Notes: generated by a model from the sequence alone, not told the origin. A stretch of 64,000 nucleotides of DNA from Schaalia odontolytica (GCF_024584435.1 NZ_CP102197.1:1984001-2048000), one strand, 5' to 3'; positions 17,798 to 27,218 are shown, numbered from the stretch's first letter. Program-made: numbers and translations.

Positions 17798-19108
17798 TCA
17801 GTCGGCCAGCAGGTCAAGCAGGTGGGACACGACCGAGCCGCCGGAGTAGGCGGAACCATCGTGCTGGTACTCGTTGGTGATGTAGTGGCGCGCGCCGATT
17901 AAATCGCCCGTTTCCAGGGATAGCTCGCGCGGCACGAACATATCGTCGTAGTACACGGCCGCAGCCACCGGCACAGTGTTGCGGGCCAGCACATCCGGCA
18001 GATAGACCGGCACCGCCTCCGTCGTCGACGCGAGAATCTCCGCCGCGCCCTTTAGCGGTGCCAAGCCCGGGTCCTCGTCGAAAACGCGACGCATGAAGTG
18101 CTCGCCCGTCAGGTAGAACGGCTCGCTCTCGTCCAGCGGGTCCGCGCCCTTCGCGAAGCCCGGCACCTCCTCCGCCAGGCGGTCCGCCGCCCACCCCGTC
18201 GCCGTTCCCGCCAGCTCGGGGGTGGCACACGCGTAGATGTACTCCTGGAACACCCCGTAGATCGGCGCGACGCTGACCTGCGCGGCGACGGCCTGAAGGA
18301 ACTGCGAGGACAGGCGCCGCACCCCGCCGACGCTGACCCACGGACCCTCCAACAGGTAGTGCAGTTGGTCCGTGTTCGCCTGCCCGCCCAGCATCATGCC
18401 GATCATGCGCAGGCGAGTGGGGGAGAGGCGCTCGCCCGTCGGCAGCACCTCTTCCGTGTCCGCCAGGTGTGCGCACAGCTCCCGCACCGTCTTCTCGTCG
18501 CCCGGATGGCGGCGGAAATAGGCGCGGTTGCGGGCGGCCGTGCGCTCGTAGGTGAGCCGGTAGATGTCGTCGACGTGGACGAGGCCGGGCAGGCCCCCCG
18601 TGATCAGGCTGGCCTTGAGGCCCCGGGGCGCCAAGGACAGGTAGGAGGTCGTGATGAATCCGCCGAAGGACTGGCCCAGCGTCGTCCACGGCTCGTCCCC
18701 GCACAGCTCCTTGCGCAGCGCCTCGGCGTCGTAGACGATCTGGTCCTGGCGGAAGTGCCGCAGGTAGTCGGCCTTCTCCTCGTCCGTCGTCAGGCGGGAG
18801 AGTGCCTGGGCGTCCATGCGCGTGGACTGGCCCGTGCCTCGCTGGTCCAACAGGACCACCCTGTAGTCCTGGAGGAGACGGTTCACCCAGCCGCCCCCGA
18901 AGGAACCGAAGCGGGGACTCGGATAGCCCGGGCCTCCCTGCAGGAACACCGCGTAGGGGGAATCCTCGTGGCCCTTGCGCACGACCTCGCGCGCAAACAA
19001 CTCAATCGTCGGGTTGTCATCCCCGCGGGGGCGCAGGTGGTCCAGCGGGACCTCCAGGCGGTGCTCGTAGACCGTGTGTCCGTGATGCAAGTACGACTCT
19101 GTGTGCAT
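17798..19108 (-). CDS. pip: Prolyl aminopeptidase (alpha/beta hydrolase, S33 family)
   Basis: 436 residues. The S33 signature is clear: oxyanion loop LQGGPGYPSP (57-66), GGGWVNRLL, DQRGTGQST (88-96) and nucleophile GQSFGG with S147. The acid and His are likely in YYDDMFVP and EYQHDGSA near the C-terminus. It releases N-terminal proline from peptides in the cytoplasm; no signal peptide. It is the longer, two-cap-domain type (about 430 residues). The start is the ATG at 19108, 7 nt after a TAGGAT box and without a ribosome site. Confidence 0.93.
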   Translation of the reverse strand: MHTESYLHHGHTVYEHRLEVPLDHLRPRGDDNPTIELFAREVVRKGHEDSPYAVFLQGGPGYPSPRFGSFGGGWVNRLLQDYRVVLLDQRGTGQSTRMDAQALSRLTTDEEKADYLRHFRQDQIVYDAEALRKELCGDEPWTTLGQSFGGFITTSYLSLAPRGLKASLITGGLPGLVHVDDIYRLTYERTAARNRAYFRRHPGDEKTVRELCAHLADTEEVLPTGERLSPTRLRMIGMMLGGQANTDQLHYLLEGPWVSVGGVRRLSSQFLQAVAAQVSVAPIYGVFQEYIYACATPELAGTATGWAADRLAEEVPGFAKGADPLDESEPFYLTGEHFMRRVFDEDPGLAPLKGAAEILASTTEAVPVYLPDVLARNTVPVAAAVYYDDMFVPRELSLETGDLIGARHYITNEYQHDGSAYSGGSVVSHLLDLLAD

Positions 19109-19115
19109 GGACACA

Positions 19116-19121
19116 ATCCTA
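19116..19121 (-). promoter_or_regulatory. -10 box TAGGAT, leaderless start of pip
   Basis: Seven nt separate the box from the ATG at 19108 on the minus strand. Confidence 0.55.
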
Positions 19122-19325
19122 TCGCGTTCGCGTCGCGGGCGCGGCGCCCCGCCTGTCTGCCGCCTTTCCGCCGTGATCCTCCGCTCTGTTTCCGAAACGT
19201 GACACCGTGTCGCCAGACTGCGACACATTTGCGACCGGATGGTCAAACATTGCGGTTAGACTTCTTACGTCGGCGCCATTGGCGCTGGGATAAGTACGAC
19301 GGAACACGACCGGAGGATGATTGAC

Positions 19326-19949
19326 ATGAAGGCACAACGGAGCGGGAAGACACGTAGGATCCTCGCTGTCATGACTGCGCTGCCCCTGGCGCTCGCCCTG
19401 AGCGGCTGCCACCTGAGCGTGTGGAAACGAGAGAGCGGAGGCGGATCGAACCCCACCCCGTCCGCCTCCCAATCCAGCGACGCGGCGGCCTCCCAATCGA
19501 ATTCCTCGTCGCAGGCGAGCGGCAACCCCAGGGCGCGCTCCTCCCAGGTTCTGAGCACCTGGGAAGGAAAGGTCGGGCATAGAAGCTTCCGGGTCGACAT
19601 CAACTCGGTGGTCGTCAAGGATGACGTGACGACGCTGACCATGACCTTCACCAATACAGGAGATAAAATCGCCTTTCCGGCCGAGTGGATGAACAACTTT
19701 GGGGGAGAGGACATGCTCACCAAAGAGGTGAAGCTCATCGACTATTCTCGGCACCTCGTCTACTCGCCGGGGATGGCCGAGGACGGAACCTGCATCTGCA
19801 GCAGCTTCCAGCACGCTGGCATGGACGCAGGAGACAGCCAGACGGTGTTCACCACCTTCAAGGGGCTTCCTGCGGACCTCACCGCGGTCGATGTGGAGAT
19901 CAACGGCGTCGGCAAGCCCTTCGAGAACGTTCCGGTGACGAGGGAGTGA
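19326..19949 (+). CDS. Secreted lipoprotein with DUF4352-like domain
   Basis: 207 residues. A basic N-terminus and hydrophobic helix end in the lipobox LALSGC (Cys 28), so it is lipid-anchored on the outer face. A Ser/Gln-rich linker (about 40-70) is followed by a beta-rich domain (SFRVDINSVVVKDDVTTLTM, DLTAVDVEINGVGKPF) of the immunoglobulin-like DUF4352 style. A Cys-x-Cys pair (CICS) is present. The ATG at 19326 is preferred because GGAGG lies 9 nt upstream; an ATG at 19317 abuts that site. It is coupled with the OmpA-like gene 5 bp downstream, suggesting a joint cell-wall role. Confidence 0.8.
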   Translation: MKAQRSGKTRRILAVMTALPLALALSGCHLSVWKRESGGGSNPTPSASQSSDAAASQSNSSSQASGNPRARSSQVLSTWEGKVGHRSFRVDINSVVVKDDVTTLTMTFTNTGDKIAFPAEWMNNFGGEDMLTKEVKLIDYSRHLVYSPGMAEDGTCICSSFQHAGMDAGDSQTVFTTFKGLPADLTAVDVEINGVGKPFENVPVTRE

Positions 19950-19954
19950 GCGCC

Positions 19955-20509
19955 ATGATCGCGGTCAAGAGAATCGGATCGGCTGGCGTCGCGGTCCTCG
20001 CGCTCGTCGTCGGTGTCGGCATGAGTCCCGCCCACGCGGAGAACCCGCCGGGAGTCGACTACTCCGGCCCCCAGAGCAATCCGCGGGTCGTCTACCCCGA
20101 GCCCGTTGAAGTCCTCTACTCCGTTGGAACCACCGACGGCGCCGTCTCGACGAAGCAGAAGAAGGACGCCACGATCACCACGCTCTCGGGAGACGTGAAC
20201 TTCGAGGTCGACTCCGACCAGCTCACGGCGCGTGCCAAGGAGGTCCTCGATTCTCTGGCGTCGGAGTGGTCCAAGGTCAAGCCCTCCAAGGTCTCGGTGA
20301 CGGGACACACGGACTCGGTCGCCGACGACGCCCACAACCTCGACCTGTCCAAGCGTCGGGCAAAGGCCGTGGGCGACTACCTGGCGAGCAAGGTCCCCGG
20401 CCTCTCGATCACGACCGATGGGAAGGGCGAGGCCGAGCCCATCGCCGACAACGAGACGGACGAGGGCCGTGCCCAGAACCGGCGCGTCGAGATTCGCGCG
20501 CAGAAGTGA
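19955..20509 (+). CDS. Secreted OmpA-family peptidoglycan-binding protein
   Basis: 184 residues: signal peptide (about 1-28, ending AHA), a short spacer, then an OmpA C-terminal domain (about 75-184) with VNFEVDSDQLTARAKEVLD, GHTDSVADDAHNLDLSKRRA and the closing GRAQNRRVEI. These residues bind diaminopimelate or equivalent peptidoglycan stems. GAGGGAG precedes the ATG. It probably acts in the wall with the lipoprotein encoded just upstream. No membrane barrel domain, as expected in a monoderm. Confidence 0.88.
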   Translation: MIAVKRIGSAGVAVLALVVGVGMSPAHAENPPGVDYSGPQSNPRVVYPEPVEVLYSVGTTDGAVSTKQKKDATITTLSGDVNFEVDSDQLTARAKEVLDSLASEWSKVKPSKVSVTGHTDSVADDAHNLDLSKRRAKAVGDYLASKVPGLSITTDGKGEAEPIADNETDEGRAQNRRVEIRAQK

Positions 20510-20578
20510 CGCTGCCGCAGGCAGGCCCCCGAGCGGCCCTGCCCGCCGCGGCTCAACGCCAACCCTGACGCCAAGCCC

Positions 20579-20614
20579 CCTGCCCCCACCAGCCCCGTCA
20601 CTGGTGGGGGCAGG
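20579..20614. terminator. Strong hairpin between convergent genes
   Basis: Perfect 14-bp arms CCTGCCCCCACCAG and CTGGTGGGGGCAGG around an 8-nt loop. It lies between the OmpA-like gene and the converging sensor kinase gene and can serve both strands. Confidence 0.85.
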
Positions 20615-20617
20615 CGT

Positions 20618-21541
20618 TCATGTCGGCGGCTGGGGAATCCTCGGCGAAGCGGAAGAAGCCTCCTCGGGCAACGGAAGGGTGAGGACGACGCTGGTTCCCA
20701 CCCCCTCACGCGAGGTGAGGCGCACGTGCCCGCCGTGCCGCTCAATGACCAGGCGCACAAGAGGCAGGCCCAGCCCCGACCCGGAGCGCCCGACCGCGTT
20801 CGACCCGCGCGCCAGCTCCGCCCACACGCTCTGGCGTTCGGCCTCGGGAACACCGATCCCCGTGTCGGCCACCTCGATGCTCACCCCGTCCTCCGACTGG
20901 CTGCCACGCACCTCGATGCTGTCACCCTCGCCGGAGTACTTCACCGCGTTGAACACGACGTTCTGGATCGCGGAATACAGAAGATCTGCGTCCCCAACAA
21001 CGCGCGGCAGAGGCCACGGGGCGGTGGGGAAGACCAGGGTGAAGCTGCGCGCCTCGCCCACGCTGGAGCGCGCGGCCTCCACGGCGTCGCGCGCCGCCTC
21101 CTCCAGGTCCACCAGCTCGCGCTCCATGGGCGCCGACGACAGGTCGGCCAGTTTGCGTAAGTCCGTCACGAGCACTCCCATGCGCCTGGCCTGGGCCGCC
21201 ACGAGGACCGAGGCCTCGTCCTCGCCCGAAGCCGTGGCCGCGAGGATCGCCGTCAGGGGATTCTTCAACTCGTGGTCCAGGCGCGCCAGAAACTGCCGGT
21301 GCTCAAGATCCCGGCGCGCCTGCGCCTCCGCCGCACCGGCCAGGTGCTCCCGCGACAACGCGGACGAGAAAAGCTCGAGCGCCACGGCTGTAGCCGACAC
21401 GAGAAACCCGGCCGCAACGAAGAGGACGGGCAGGGACACCGCGACGCGGAGTTCCAGGTCCGGGCCGGCCAGCCACCACGCCAGGGCGCAGACGCTCGCG
21501 ACCGCAAGGGGCGCCAGGGAGAGCACCAATCGACGGCTCAT
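20618..21541 (-). CDS. Sensor histidine kinase
   Basis: 307 residues: two N-terminal membrane helices (about 5-25 and 32-58) with almost no external loop, so sensing is likely within the membrane or by partners. H-box FLARLDHELKNPLTAIL with H90, N-box NVVFNAVKYS, G1 ADTGIGVP, G2 GSGLGLPLVRLV. The ATG overlaps the response regulator stop (ATGA). Orthodox HATPase/HisKA pair with the next gene. Target unknown; the adjacent azlCD genes could be targets but nothing shows it. Confidence 0.93.
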   Translation of the reverse strand: MSRRLVLSLAPLAVASVCALAWWLAGPDLELRVAVSLPVLFVAAGFLVSATAVALELFSSALSREHLAGAAEAQARRDLEHRQFLARLDHELKNPLTAILAATASGEDEASVLVAAQARRMGVLVTDLRKLADLSSAPMERELVDLEEAARDAVEAARSSVGEARSFTLVFPTAPWPLPRVVGDADLLYSAIQNVVFNAVKYSGEGDSIEVRGSQSEDGVSIEVADTGIGVPEAERQSVWAELARGSNAVGRSGSGLGLPLVRLVIERHGGHVRLTSREGVGTSVVLTLPLPEEASSASPRIPQPPT

Positions 21542-22290
21542 CGCGTTACCTTCCCGATGAAGCGGTACCCCCCGGAGGGGACGGTCTCGATAAACACCGG
21601 GTCGGAGGGGTCCTCCCCCAGGGCCGCGCGGATCTCCCGGATGCGGTGGTCCACCGCGCGCGTGGAGGAGGCGAAGTCGATGCCCCACAGCACCGACAGG
21701 AGGCGCTCGCGGGTGTGAAGCTCACCCGGGTGCGTCATCAGGTAGTCGAGGAGCCCCATCGCCTTCGGGGTCAGCTCAAGCTCCCTGTCGGCCAGGAAGG
21801 CGCGCCGGGCGAGGCGATCAAGCACGAGGCTTCCGCTGGTGAGGCGCTCGGCGGCCGACAGGGGGCGCGCCGAGTGCATGGAGCGGCGCAGCACGGCGCG
21901 GATGCGCGAGACCAGCTCCTGAGGGTCGAAGGGCTTGGACAGGTAGTCGTCGGCGCCCTCGTCCAGCGCGGCCGAACGCTCGAAGGAGGTGTCGATCTGC
22001 GTGAGCAGGATGACGGGGGTCCACGTGCCGCCCGCGCGGATGCGGCGCACCATCTCGCGTCCGTCCATGTGGGGCATCATGATGTCGGAGACGACGATGT
22101 CGGGTCGGAGCTGGCCGTGGGCGGCCAACCCCTCCTCCCCGTCCCGGGCCGTGTGGACCGTGAAGCCGCAGCGGCGCAGGAAGGGCGCGAGGCCATCGAT
22201 GATGGCCGCCTCGTCGTCGACCAGCAGAACGGATGCCGCGGTGCCCGTCGCGGGGCCGTCTGGGAGCGGGTTCCCGCTGCTCGTCGTCAC
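21538..22290 (-). CDS. OmpR-family response regulator
   Basis: 250 residues. The receiver domain (about 20-135) has the acidic pair in LLVDDEAA, phospho-acceptor D69 in VVSDIMMPHMDG, Thr in ILLTQ, and K119 in SKPFDP. The winged-helix output domain (about 150-248) shows LTPKAMGLLDYL, RERLLSVLWG, RAVDHRIREIRAAL and VFIETVPSGGYRF. GAGGAG lies upstream of the ATG. Translationally coupled to its kinase. Confidence 0.95.
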   Translation of the reverse strand: MTTSSGNPLPDGPATGTAASVLLVDDEAAIIDGLAPFLRRCGFTVHTARDGEEGLAAHGQLRPDIVVSDIMMPHMDGREMVRRIRAGGTWTPVILLTQIDTSFERSAALDEGADDYLSKPFDPQELVSRIRAVLRRSMHSARPLSAAERLTSGSLVLDRLARRAFLADRELELTPKAMGLLDYLMTHPGELHTRERLLSVLWGIDFASSTRAVDHRIREIRAALGEDPSDPVFIETVPSGGYRFIGKVTR

Positions 22291-22454
22291 GTTCTTCTCC
22301 TCGGTGTCCGGCTCCGATGGGTGGGCGCCGGTGGGAACGGGCGCCGTTAGTCAGGGTAGGCGACGCGTCGGGCGCTTGTCCATGGCCTCCCCGGGTCCTA
22401 GCCCCCGCCGATGCCACCCGATCGCGTGCGAGCGGTGCCTCCCGTCCCCGAGTC

Positions 22455-22784
22455 TCACTGCCAGTTCAGCAGTGCCACGTAACACACCGTCCCGATGCCG
22501 ACGCTCCACAGGAGCCTGCGGCCGCTCAGCAGGTGGACGGCCACCGTCACGCCCGCGGCCACGAGCGCGGCCCACGAGCGTTCCCCGGCCGCTTGGGCGT
22601 TGTCGACGAGCGTCGACACAACCAGGATGAGCATGATTCCCGGCGGCATCCACGCCGCCATGTCGGACACGAAACGCGAGTCGCGCAGGGGCTCCAGGAT
22701 CTTGAAAGGAAGGGCCCGCAGCGTGAAGTCAATGACGAAGACGATCACCAGGATGGCCAGCAGGTAGGCCAGCGTCGGGGTCAC
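22455..22784 (-). CDS. azlD: AzlD-type branched-chain amino acid transport protein
   Basis: 109 residues with about four membrane helices (ILVIVFVIDFTLRALPF, GIMLILVVSTLV, LVAAGVTVAVHLL, and the last helix). AzlD is the small partner of AzlC in branched-chain amino acid export. The GTG at 22784 overlaps the azlC stop (GTGA), fixing the start; a much longer open frame upstream is a shadow of azlC. Confidence 0.88.
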   Translation of the reverse strand: MTPTLAYLLAILVIVFVIDFTLRALPFKILEPLRDSRFVSDMAAWMPPGIMLILVVSTLVDNAQAAGERSWAALVAAGVTVAVHLLSGRRLLWSVGIGTVCYVALLNWQ

Positions 22785-23581
22785 CGGGCGATCCCCCGAT
22801 CCGTCGCGGTTCCAAGGACGCGCGCGGCCCTCGGGCGAGGCAGGGGGAGGAGGCCGCGCCTGCGCAGGAGGTGGCGCCCCGACAGGAAGGCGACGAAGAG
22901 GAGGAGGGCAACGAGCAGGCGATGGGCCGGGGCGAGCGCCATCGCAACCGCAAACGCGATCCCGGCCAATGCCACTGACGGAAGCTCCCGTGCGGAGCGG
23001 GAAGCGTCCAGCGTCAGCGTGATAAACAGGGCGGTGAGCGCGAAGTCCAGGCCGTGAATCTGAATGGGAATCAACGAGCCCGCGAACACTCCCACCAGGC
23101 CCGAGACGAGCCAGGTGACGTGAAACAGGGCTTGCATCGCCAACAGTCGAGGTTTTGTCCACCCGTTGGGGCGTGCGGCGGTGAGTGCGTAGGCCTCGTC
23201 AACGAGGGCGTACATCGACAAGAGGCGGGCCGCCCGGCCCTCGATGACGTGCAGCGGGAAGGAGAACGCAAAGAAGATCAGGCGGAAGTTCACCAGCAGC
23301 ATCGTCACGGCGATCACCGCGAGCGGGGTGTTGTGCGAGGCCAGGGTCACGACCAGCAGTTCCGCCGATCCCGAATAGGCGGCCAGCGAGAGGGCGGGAG
23401 CCATCCACCACGGCATCCCGAGCTGGACGACCAGCAGGCCGTACGCGAGGCCCAGGGGAATGTAACCGGCGGCCACGGGCGCCGTGATGCGCAGCCCGGC
23501 GACTATCTCGGCGCGGGTAGGGCTCGCCGGCACGAAGACGTTGACGGTGCGCGGCAGCTGAGGCATGGGAGCAATTGTCAT
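22781..23581 (-). CDS. azlC: AzlC-family amino acid exporter
   Basis: 266 residues if started at 23581; other in-frame starts are 23566 and 23671, none with a good ribosome site, so the start is uncertain. Typical AzlC features: GLRITAPVAAGYIPLGLAYG, SLAAYSGSAELLVV, NFRLIFFAFSF, and about seven helices. With AzlD it exports branched-chain amino acids or analogues. Divergent from the amino-acid importer operon that starts at 23812. Confidence 0.88.
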   Translation of the reverse strand: MTIAPMPQLPRTVNVFVPASPTRAEIVAGLRITAPVAAGYIPLGLAYGLLVVQLGMPWWMAPALSLAAYSGSAELLVVTLASHNTPLAVIAVTMLLVNFRLIFFAFSFPLHVIEGRAARLLSMYALVDEAYALTAARPNGWTKPRLLAMQALFHVTWLVSGLVGVFAGSLIPIQIHGLDFALTALFITLTLDASRSARELPSVALAGIAFAVAMALAPAHRLLVALLLFVAFLSGRHLLRRRGLLPLPRPRAARVLGTATDRGIAR

Positions 23582-23676
23582 CGGTGACGCCGCGTCGTGC
23601 GAGCGGGCGGGGCATCTCGTGACGACTTCCACGTTTTCTAGGTCCTTCGTCCCAATGGCGAGGGGGCGCATCCCTC

Positions 23677-23692
23677 TGACACTCGACTGTCA
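23677..23692. promoter_or_regulatory. Inverted repeat TGACA-N6-TGTCA between azlC and the importer operon
   Basis: Perfect 5-bp arms in the divergent promoter region, placed where an operator could serve both sides. No regulator gene is adjacent except the two-component system behind azlD. Confidence 0.35.
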
Positions 23693-23811
23693 CACAGTTT
23701 CAAAACGAGAATCAGCCGTCGCGCGAGCCCGCCCGAGATGGAACCATCGACGACATCGCCGAGGACGCGCGCCCCGGCGATATCCATTGACAACGCACGT
23801 TAGGAGCCATC

Positions 23812-24711
23812 ATGAGCGCCACCCACGCACGCAAGAAGCCATTCCTCCGACTCGCCACGGCAGCCCTCGCCACGGTCGCAGCCCTCGGCATGGCAGCCTG
23901 CTCCGGTGGCGCAGGCTCCGACTCCGCGACCGGCGCGCAGGTCGGTGACCGCAGCCCCGAACAGATCAAGGAAGCCGGCGAAATCGTCATCGGCATCTTC
24001 TCCGACAAGGCCCCCTTCGGCTACATCGACGCCGACGGCAAGCCCGCCGGATACGACGTCGTCTACGGCGACCGCATCGCCGCCGACCTCGGAGTCACCG
24101 CCAAGTACGTCCCCGTCGACGCCGCCGCCCGCACCGAGGTCCTCGCCTCGAACAAGGTCGACATCACCCTCGCGAACTTCACCGTCACCCCCGAACGCGC
24201 CGAGAAGGTCGACTTCGCCAACCCCTACTTCAAGGTCTCCCTCGGCGTCGTCTCCCCTTCCTCGGCTGAGATCACCGACGTCGGCCAGCTGGCCGGCAAG
24301 ACCCTCATCGTCACCAAGGGAACCACCGCCGAAGCCTACTTCGAGGCCAACCACCCCGAGGTGAAACTCCAGAAGTACGACCAGTACTCCGACGCCTACC
24401 AGGCCCTCGAGGACGGCCGCGGCGACGCCTTCTCCACCGACAACACCGAGGTCATCGCCTGGGCCATCGCGCATCCCGGCTTCAGCGTCGGCATCAAGAG
24501 CCTAGGCGAGACCAGCTACATCGCCGCCGCCGTCAAGAAGGGCAACGCGCCCCTCCTCGACTGGCTGAACAACCAGCTGACCGAGCTCGGCGAGGAGAAC
24601 TTCTTCCACAAGGACTACGAGGAGACCCTCGCCCCCGTCTACGGTGACGCCGCGACCCCCGACGACCTCGTCGTCGAAGGCGGCGTCGACACCGCGTCCT
24701 CCACCAACTAA
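23812..24711 (+). CDS. ABC importer substrate-binding lipoprotein (polar amino acid, family 3)
   Basis: 299 residues. Lipobox ALGMAAC with Cys 30. The two-lobed SBP family 3 fold shows IVIGIFSDKAPFGYIDADGK at the start of lobe 1, GYDVVYGDRIA, VDITLANFTVTPERAEKVDF and the hinge-region AGKTLIVTKGTTAE. The family binds glutamate, glutamine or histidine-like amino acids outside the membrane. AGGAG lies 5 nt before the ATG. First gene of a four-gene importer operon. The substrate cannot be decided from sequence alone. Confidence 0.93.
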   Translation: MSATHARKKPFLRLATAALATVAALGMAACSGGAGSDSATGAQVGDRSPEQIKEAGEIVIGIFSDKAPFGYIDADGKPAGYDVVYGDRIAADLGVTAKYVPVDAAARTEVLASNKVDITLANFTVTPERAEKVDFANPYFKVSLGVVSPSSAEITDVGQLAGKTLIVTKGTTAEAYFEANHPEVKLQKYDQYSDAYQALEDGRGDAFSTDNTEVIAWAIAHPGFSVGIKSLGETSYIAAAVKKGNAPLLDWLNNQLTELGEENFFHKDYEETLAPVYGDAATPDDLVVEGGVDTASSTN

Positions 24712-24794
24712 CCCGGCGCGGGGCTGGCCCCCGGAAACCCGACCGCCGCGCGTGATCGGCCCGGCGGGCCACCGCCTCGTCCCATTCCTCACCC

Positions 24795-25454
24795 ATGAAC
24801 CTCGACATCCTGGCGCGATACGCGCCCCTGTACGTCGACGCCGCCATCCTCACCCTGCGGATCGCGGCCATCGGCATCGTCGGCTCGCTCGCGGTCGGCC
24901 TCCTCGTGGCCGCGATCCGGCAGTACCGGATCCCGCTCGCCGCCCAGATCGGTGCCGCCTACGTCGAACTGTCGCGCAACACGCCCCTGCTCGTGCAGCT
25001 CTTCTTCATCTACTTCGGCCTGCCGCGCGTGGGCATCAAGTGGAGCGGCGAAACCTGCGCGATCGTCGGCCTCATCTTCCTGGGCGGCGCCTACATGGCC
25101 GAGGCCCTGCGCTCCGGCCTCGACTCGATCGCCACCATCCAGTGGGAGTCGGCGTCCGCGCTCGGCCTCACGCCCGCCCAGACGCTGCGCCACGTCGCCC
25201 TCCCGCAGGCCATCGCGACCTCCGTGCCGCCGCTCGCCGCCAACGTCATCTTCCTCATCAAGGAAACCTCCGTCGTCTCCGTCGTCGCGCTGCCCGATCT
25301 CGTGTACGTCGCGAAAGACCTCATCGGCATGTCCTACAACACCTCCGAAGCGCTGGCCCTCCTGGTCATCGCCTACCTGGTGATCCTCCTGCCCGTGTCC
25401 ATCGCGGCCCGACTCATCGAAAAGGCGGTGCGCCGTGGCGGATTTGGGCATTAA
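24795..25454 (+). CDS. Amino acid ABC transporter permease
   Basis: 219 residues, about five helices, with the HisM-type N-terminal segment (ILTLRIAAIGIVGSLAVGLL), the NTPLLVQLFFIYFGLP motif and the EAA loop (SASALGLTPAQTLRHVALPQA) that contacts the ATPase. It forms the channel together with the next permease. 83 bp after the binding-protein gene; no strong ribosome site is visible. Confidence 0.93.
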   Translation: MNLDILARYAPLYVDAAILTLRIAAIGIVGSLAVGLLVAAIRQYRIPLAAQIGAAYVELSRNTPLLVQLFFIYFGLPRVGIKWSGETCAIVGLIFLGGAYMAEALRSGLDSIATIQWESASALGLTPAQTLRHVALPQAIATSVPPLAANVIFLIKETSVVSVVALPDLVYVAKDLIGMSYNTSEALALLVIAYLVILLPVSIAARLIEKAVRRGGFGH

Positions 25455-26112
25455 CGTCATTGTCGAAGGCCGCAACCTCGTTCGGATCCTTGAGGGCCTG
25501 GGCGTCACCGTCGGCATCTCCGCGCTGTCCGTCGTGCTGTCGTTGGTGCTCGGCGTGTTTGTCGGCCTCGGCATGCGCTCGCGCTGGCGCCCCCTGCGCT
25601 GGCTCATGCAGGTATACCTCGAGTTCGTGCGCATCATGCCCCAGCTTGTGCTGCTCTTCGTCGCCTACTTCGGGCTCACGCGCGTCGCGGGGATCAACCT
25701 GGACGGTATTACCGCGTCCGTCCTCGTGTTCACCCTGTGGGGAGGCGCCGAAATGGGCGACCTCGTGCGAGGCGCGCTCATCGCGATCCCGCGCCACCAG
25801 TACGAGTCCGCCTACGCTCTGGGACTCACCCCGAGGCAGACCATGCGCCGGGTCATCCTGCCGCAAACCCTGCGCAGGCTTGCACCCCCGGCCGTCAACC
25901 TCATCACCCGCATGATCAAGACGACCTCCCTCGTCGTCCTCATCGGCGTCGTTGAGGTCCTCAAAGTCGGACAGCAGATCATCGACTCTAACCGTTTCAC
26001 CTACCCCACGGCCTCGCTGTGGATCTACGGCCTCATTTTTGTGCTGTACTTCCTCATCTGCTGGCCCATATCGCTCCTCTCACGCCACATGGAGAAAACA
26101 TGGCAGAACTGA
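25435..26112 (+). CDS. Amino acid ABC transporter permease (second)
   Basis: 225 residues from a GTG at 25435 that overlaps the first permease by 20 bp. Same family: GLGVTVGISALSVVLSLVLG, EFVRIMPQLVLLFVAYFGLT, EAA loop SAYALGLTPRQTMRRVILPQ. Heterodimer partner of the preceding permease. Confidence 0.93.
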   Translation: MADLGINVIVEGRNLVRILEGLGVTVGISALSVVLSLVLGVFVGLGMRSRWRPLRWLMQVYLEFVRIMPQLVLLFVAYFGLTRVAGINLDGITASVLVFTLWGGAEMGDLVRGALIAIPRHQYESAYALGLTPRQTMRRVILPQTLRRLAPPAVNLITRMIKTTSLVVLIGVVEVLKVGQQIIDSNRFTYPTASLWIYGLIFVLYFLICWPISLLSRHMEKTWQN

Positions 26113-26948
26113 CATCCGGCACCTCCGACCAGGGCGGCACGCCTCGCGAGGGCAGCGCGCACGATCCCGCCACGGCCTCATCCCCTCAGGGCGTTGGCAC
26201 AGCGCAGCTGCGCCTCGTCGACCTCGACAAGACGTACCCCGGCGGACACCACGCCCTGCGCGGCGTCTCCCTCGACGTTGCCGACGGTGAAGTCGTCGTC
26301 ATCATCGGCCCCTCCGGGTGCGGCAAGTCGACGCTCCTGCGCACGATCAACGGCCTCGAGCCCATCAACTCCGGGAGGATCATCCTTGACGGGACCGACT
26401 TGGCCGCGCCCGGCGTCTCCTGGCCCGAGGTGCGTCGGCGCATCGGCATGGTCTTCCAGTCCTACGAGCTCTTCCCGCACCTGAGTGTCATGGGGAACCT
26501 GACGCTCGCCCCCGGCCTCGTCGCGGGAGAAACGCGCGGTGATGCGAGCGCGCGGGCGCTGAAACTGCTTGAGCGCGTCGGCCTGGCCGACCGCGCCGAC
26601 GACTACCCGCGTCAGCTTTCCGGCGGCCAGCGCCAGCGTGTCGCCATCGTGCGCGCCCTCATGATGAACCCCGAGATCCTCCTCCTCGACGAAGTCACCG
26701 CCTCCCTCGACCCGGAGATGGTGCGCGAGGTCCTTGACGTCGTCCTGGAACTGGCGCGCACCGGCATGACCATGCTTATCGTCACCCACGAGATGGGCTT
26801 TGCCCGCGCGATTGCGGACCGCATCGTTTTCATGGACGAGGGGCGCATTGTCGAGGTCGACCCGCCGCGCAAGTTTTTTGCGGACCCGTCCTCGGACCGC
26901 GCGCGCAAGTTTCTCGACATCTTCAGCTTCGAGGGCGCCAAGCTGTAG
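26100..26948 (+). CDS. Amino acid ABC transporter ATP-binding protein
   Basis: 282 residues from the ATG at 26100 (GGAG 6 nt upstream), overlapping the permease stop. An unusual 35-residue Gly/Ser/Thr-rich N-terminus precedes the ATPase core: Walker A GPSGCGKST, Q-loop FQSYELFP, signature LSGGQRQR, Walker B ILLLDEVTASLD, switch His in THEMG. GlnQ/HisP class. It powers uptake through the two permeases. Confidence 0.95.
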   Translation: MAELTSGTSDQGGTPREGSAHDPATASSPQGVGTAQLRLVDLDKTYPGGHHALRGVSLDVADGEVVVIIGPSGCGKSTLLRTINGLEPINSGRIILDGTDLAAPGVSWPEVRRRIGMVFQSYELFPHLSVMGNLTLAPGLVAGETRGDASARALKLLERVGLADRADDYPRQLSGGQRQRVAIVRALMMNPEILLLDEVTASLDPEMVREVLDVVLELARTGMTMLIVTHEMGFARAIADRIVFMDEGRIVEVDPPRKFFADPSSDRARKFLDIFSFEGAKL

Positions 26949-27218
26949 GGTATTCCCCGTTTGTTGGCACCTGGGGGCGGCGGCCCGCCCGCGAGATCGT
27001 CGCACGCGTGTCTTCGGCTCGGAGTGATCGATCTCGAAGCCCGGCCAGGCCTTGCCACCGCCCCCAGGTACCGCAGCCTGGACCAGCGGTCCACGCGGTG
27101 CCCTCCAAGCAGCAGGGGCTTGGTGTGCTGCTGGGGTGTTCGGCTAGGTTCCGCTGCCGCGCACCGGCACCACGACCAGGCCGCGTGGCGGTCTTGTGGT
27201 GGGCGTGGTTGCGCGTTT

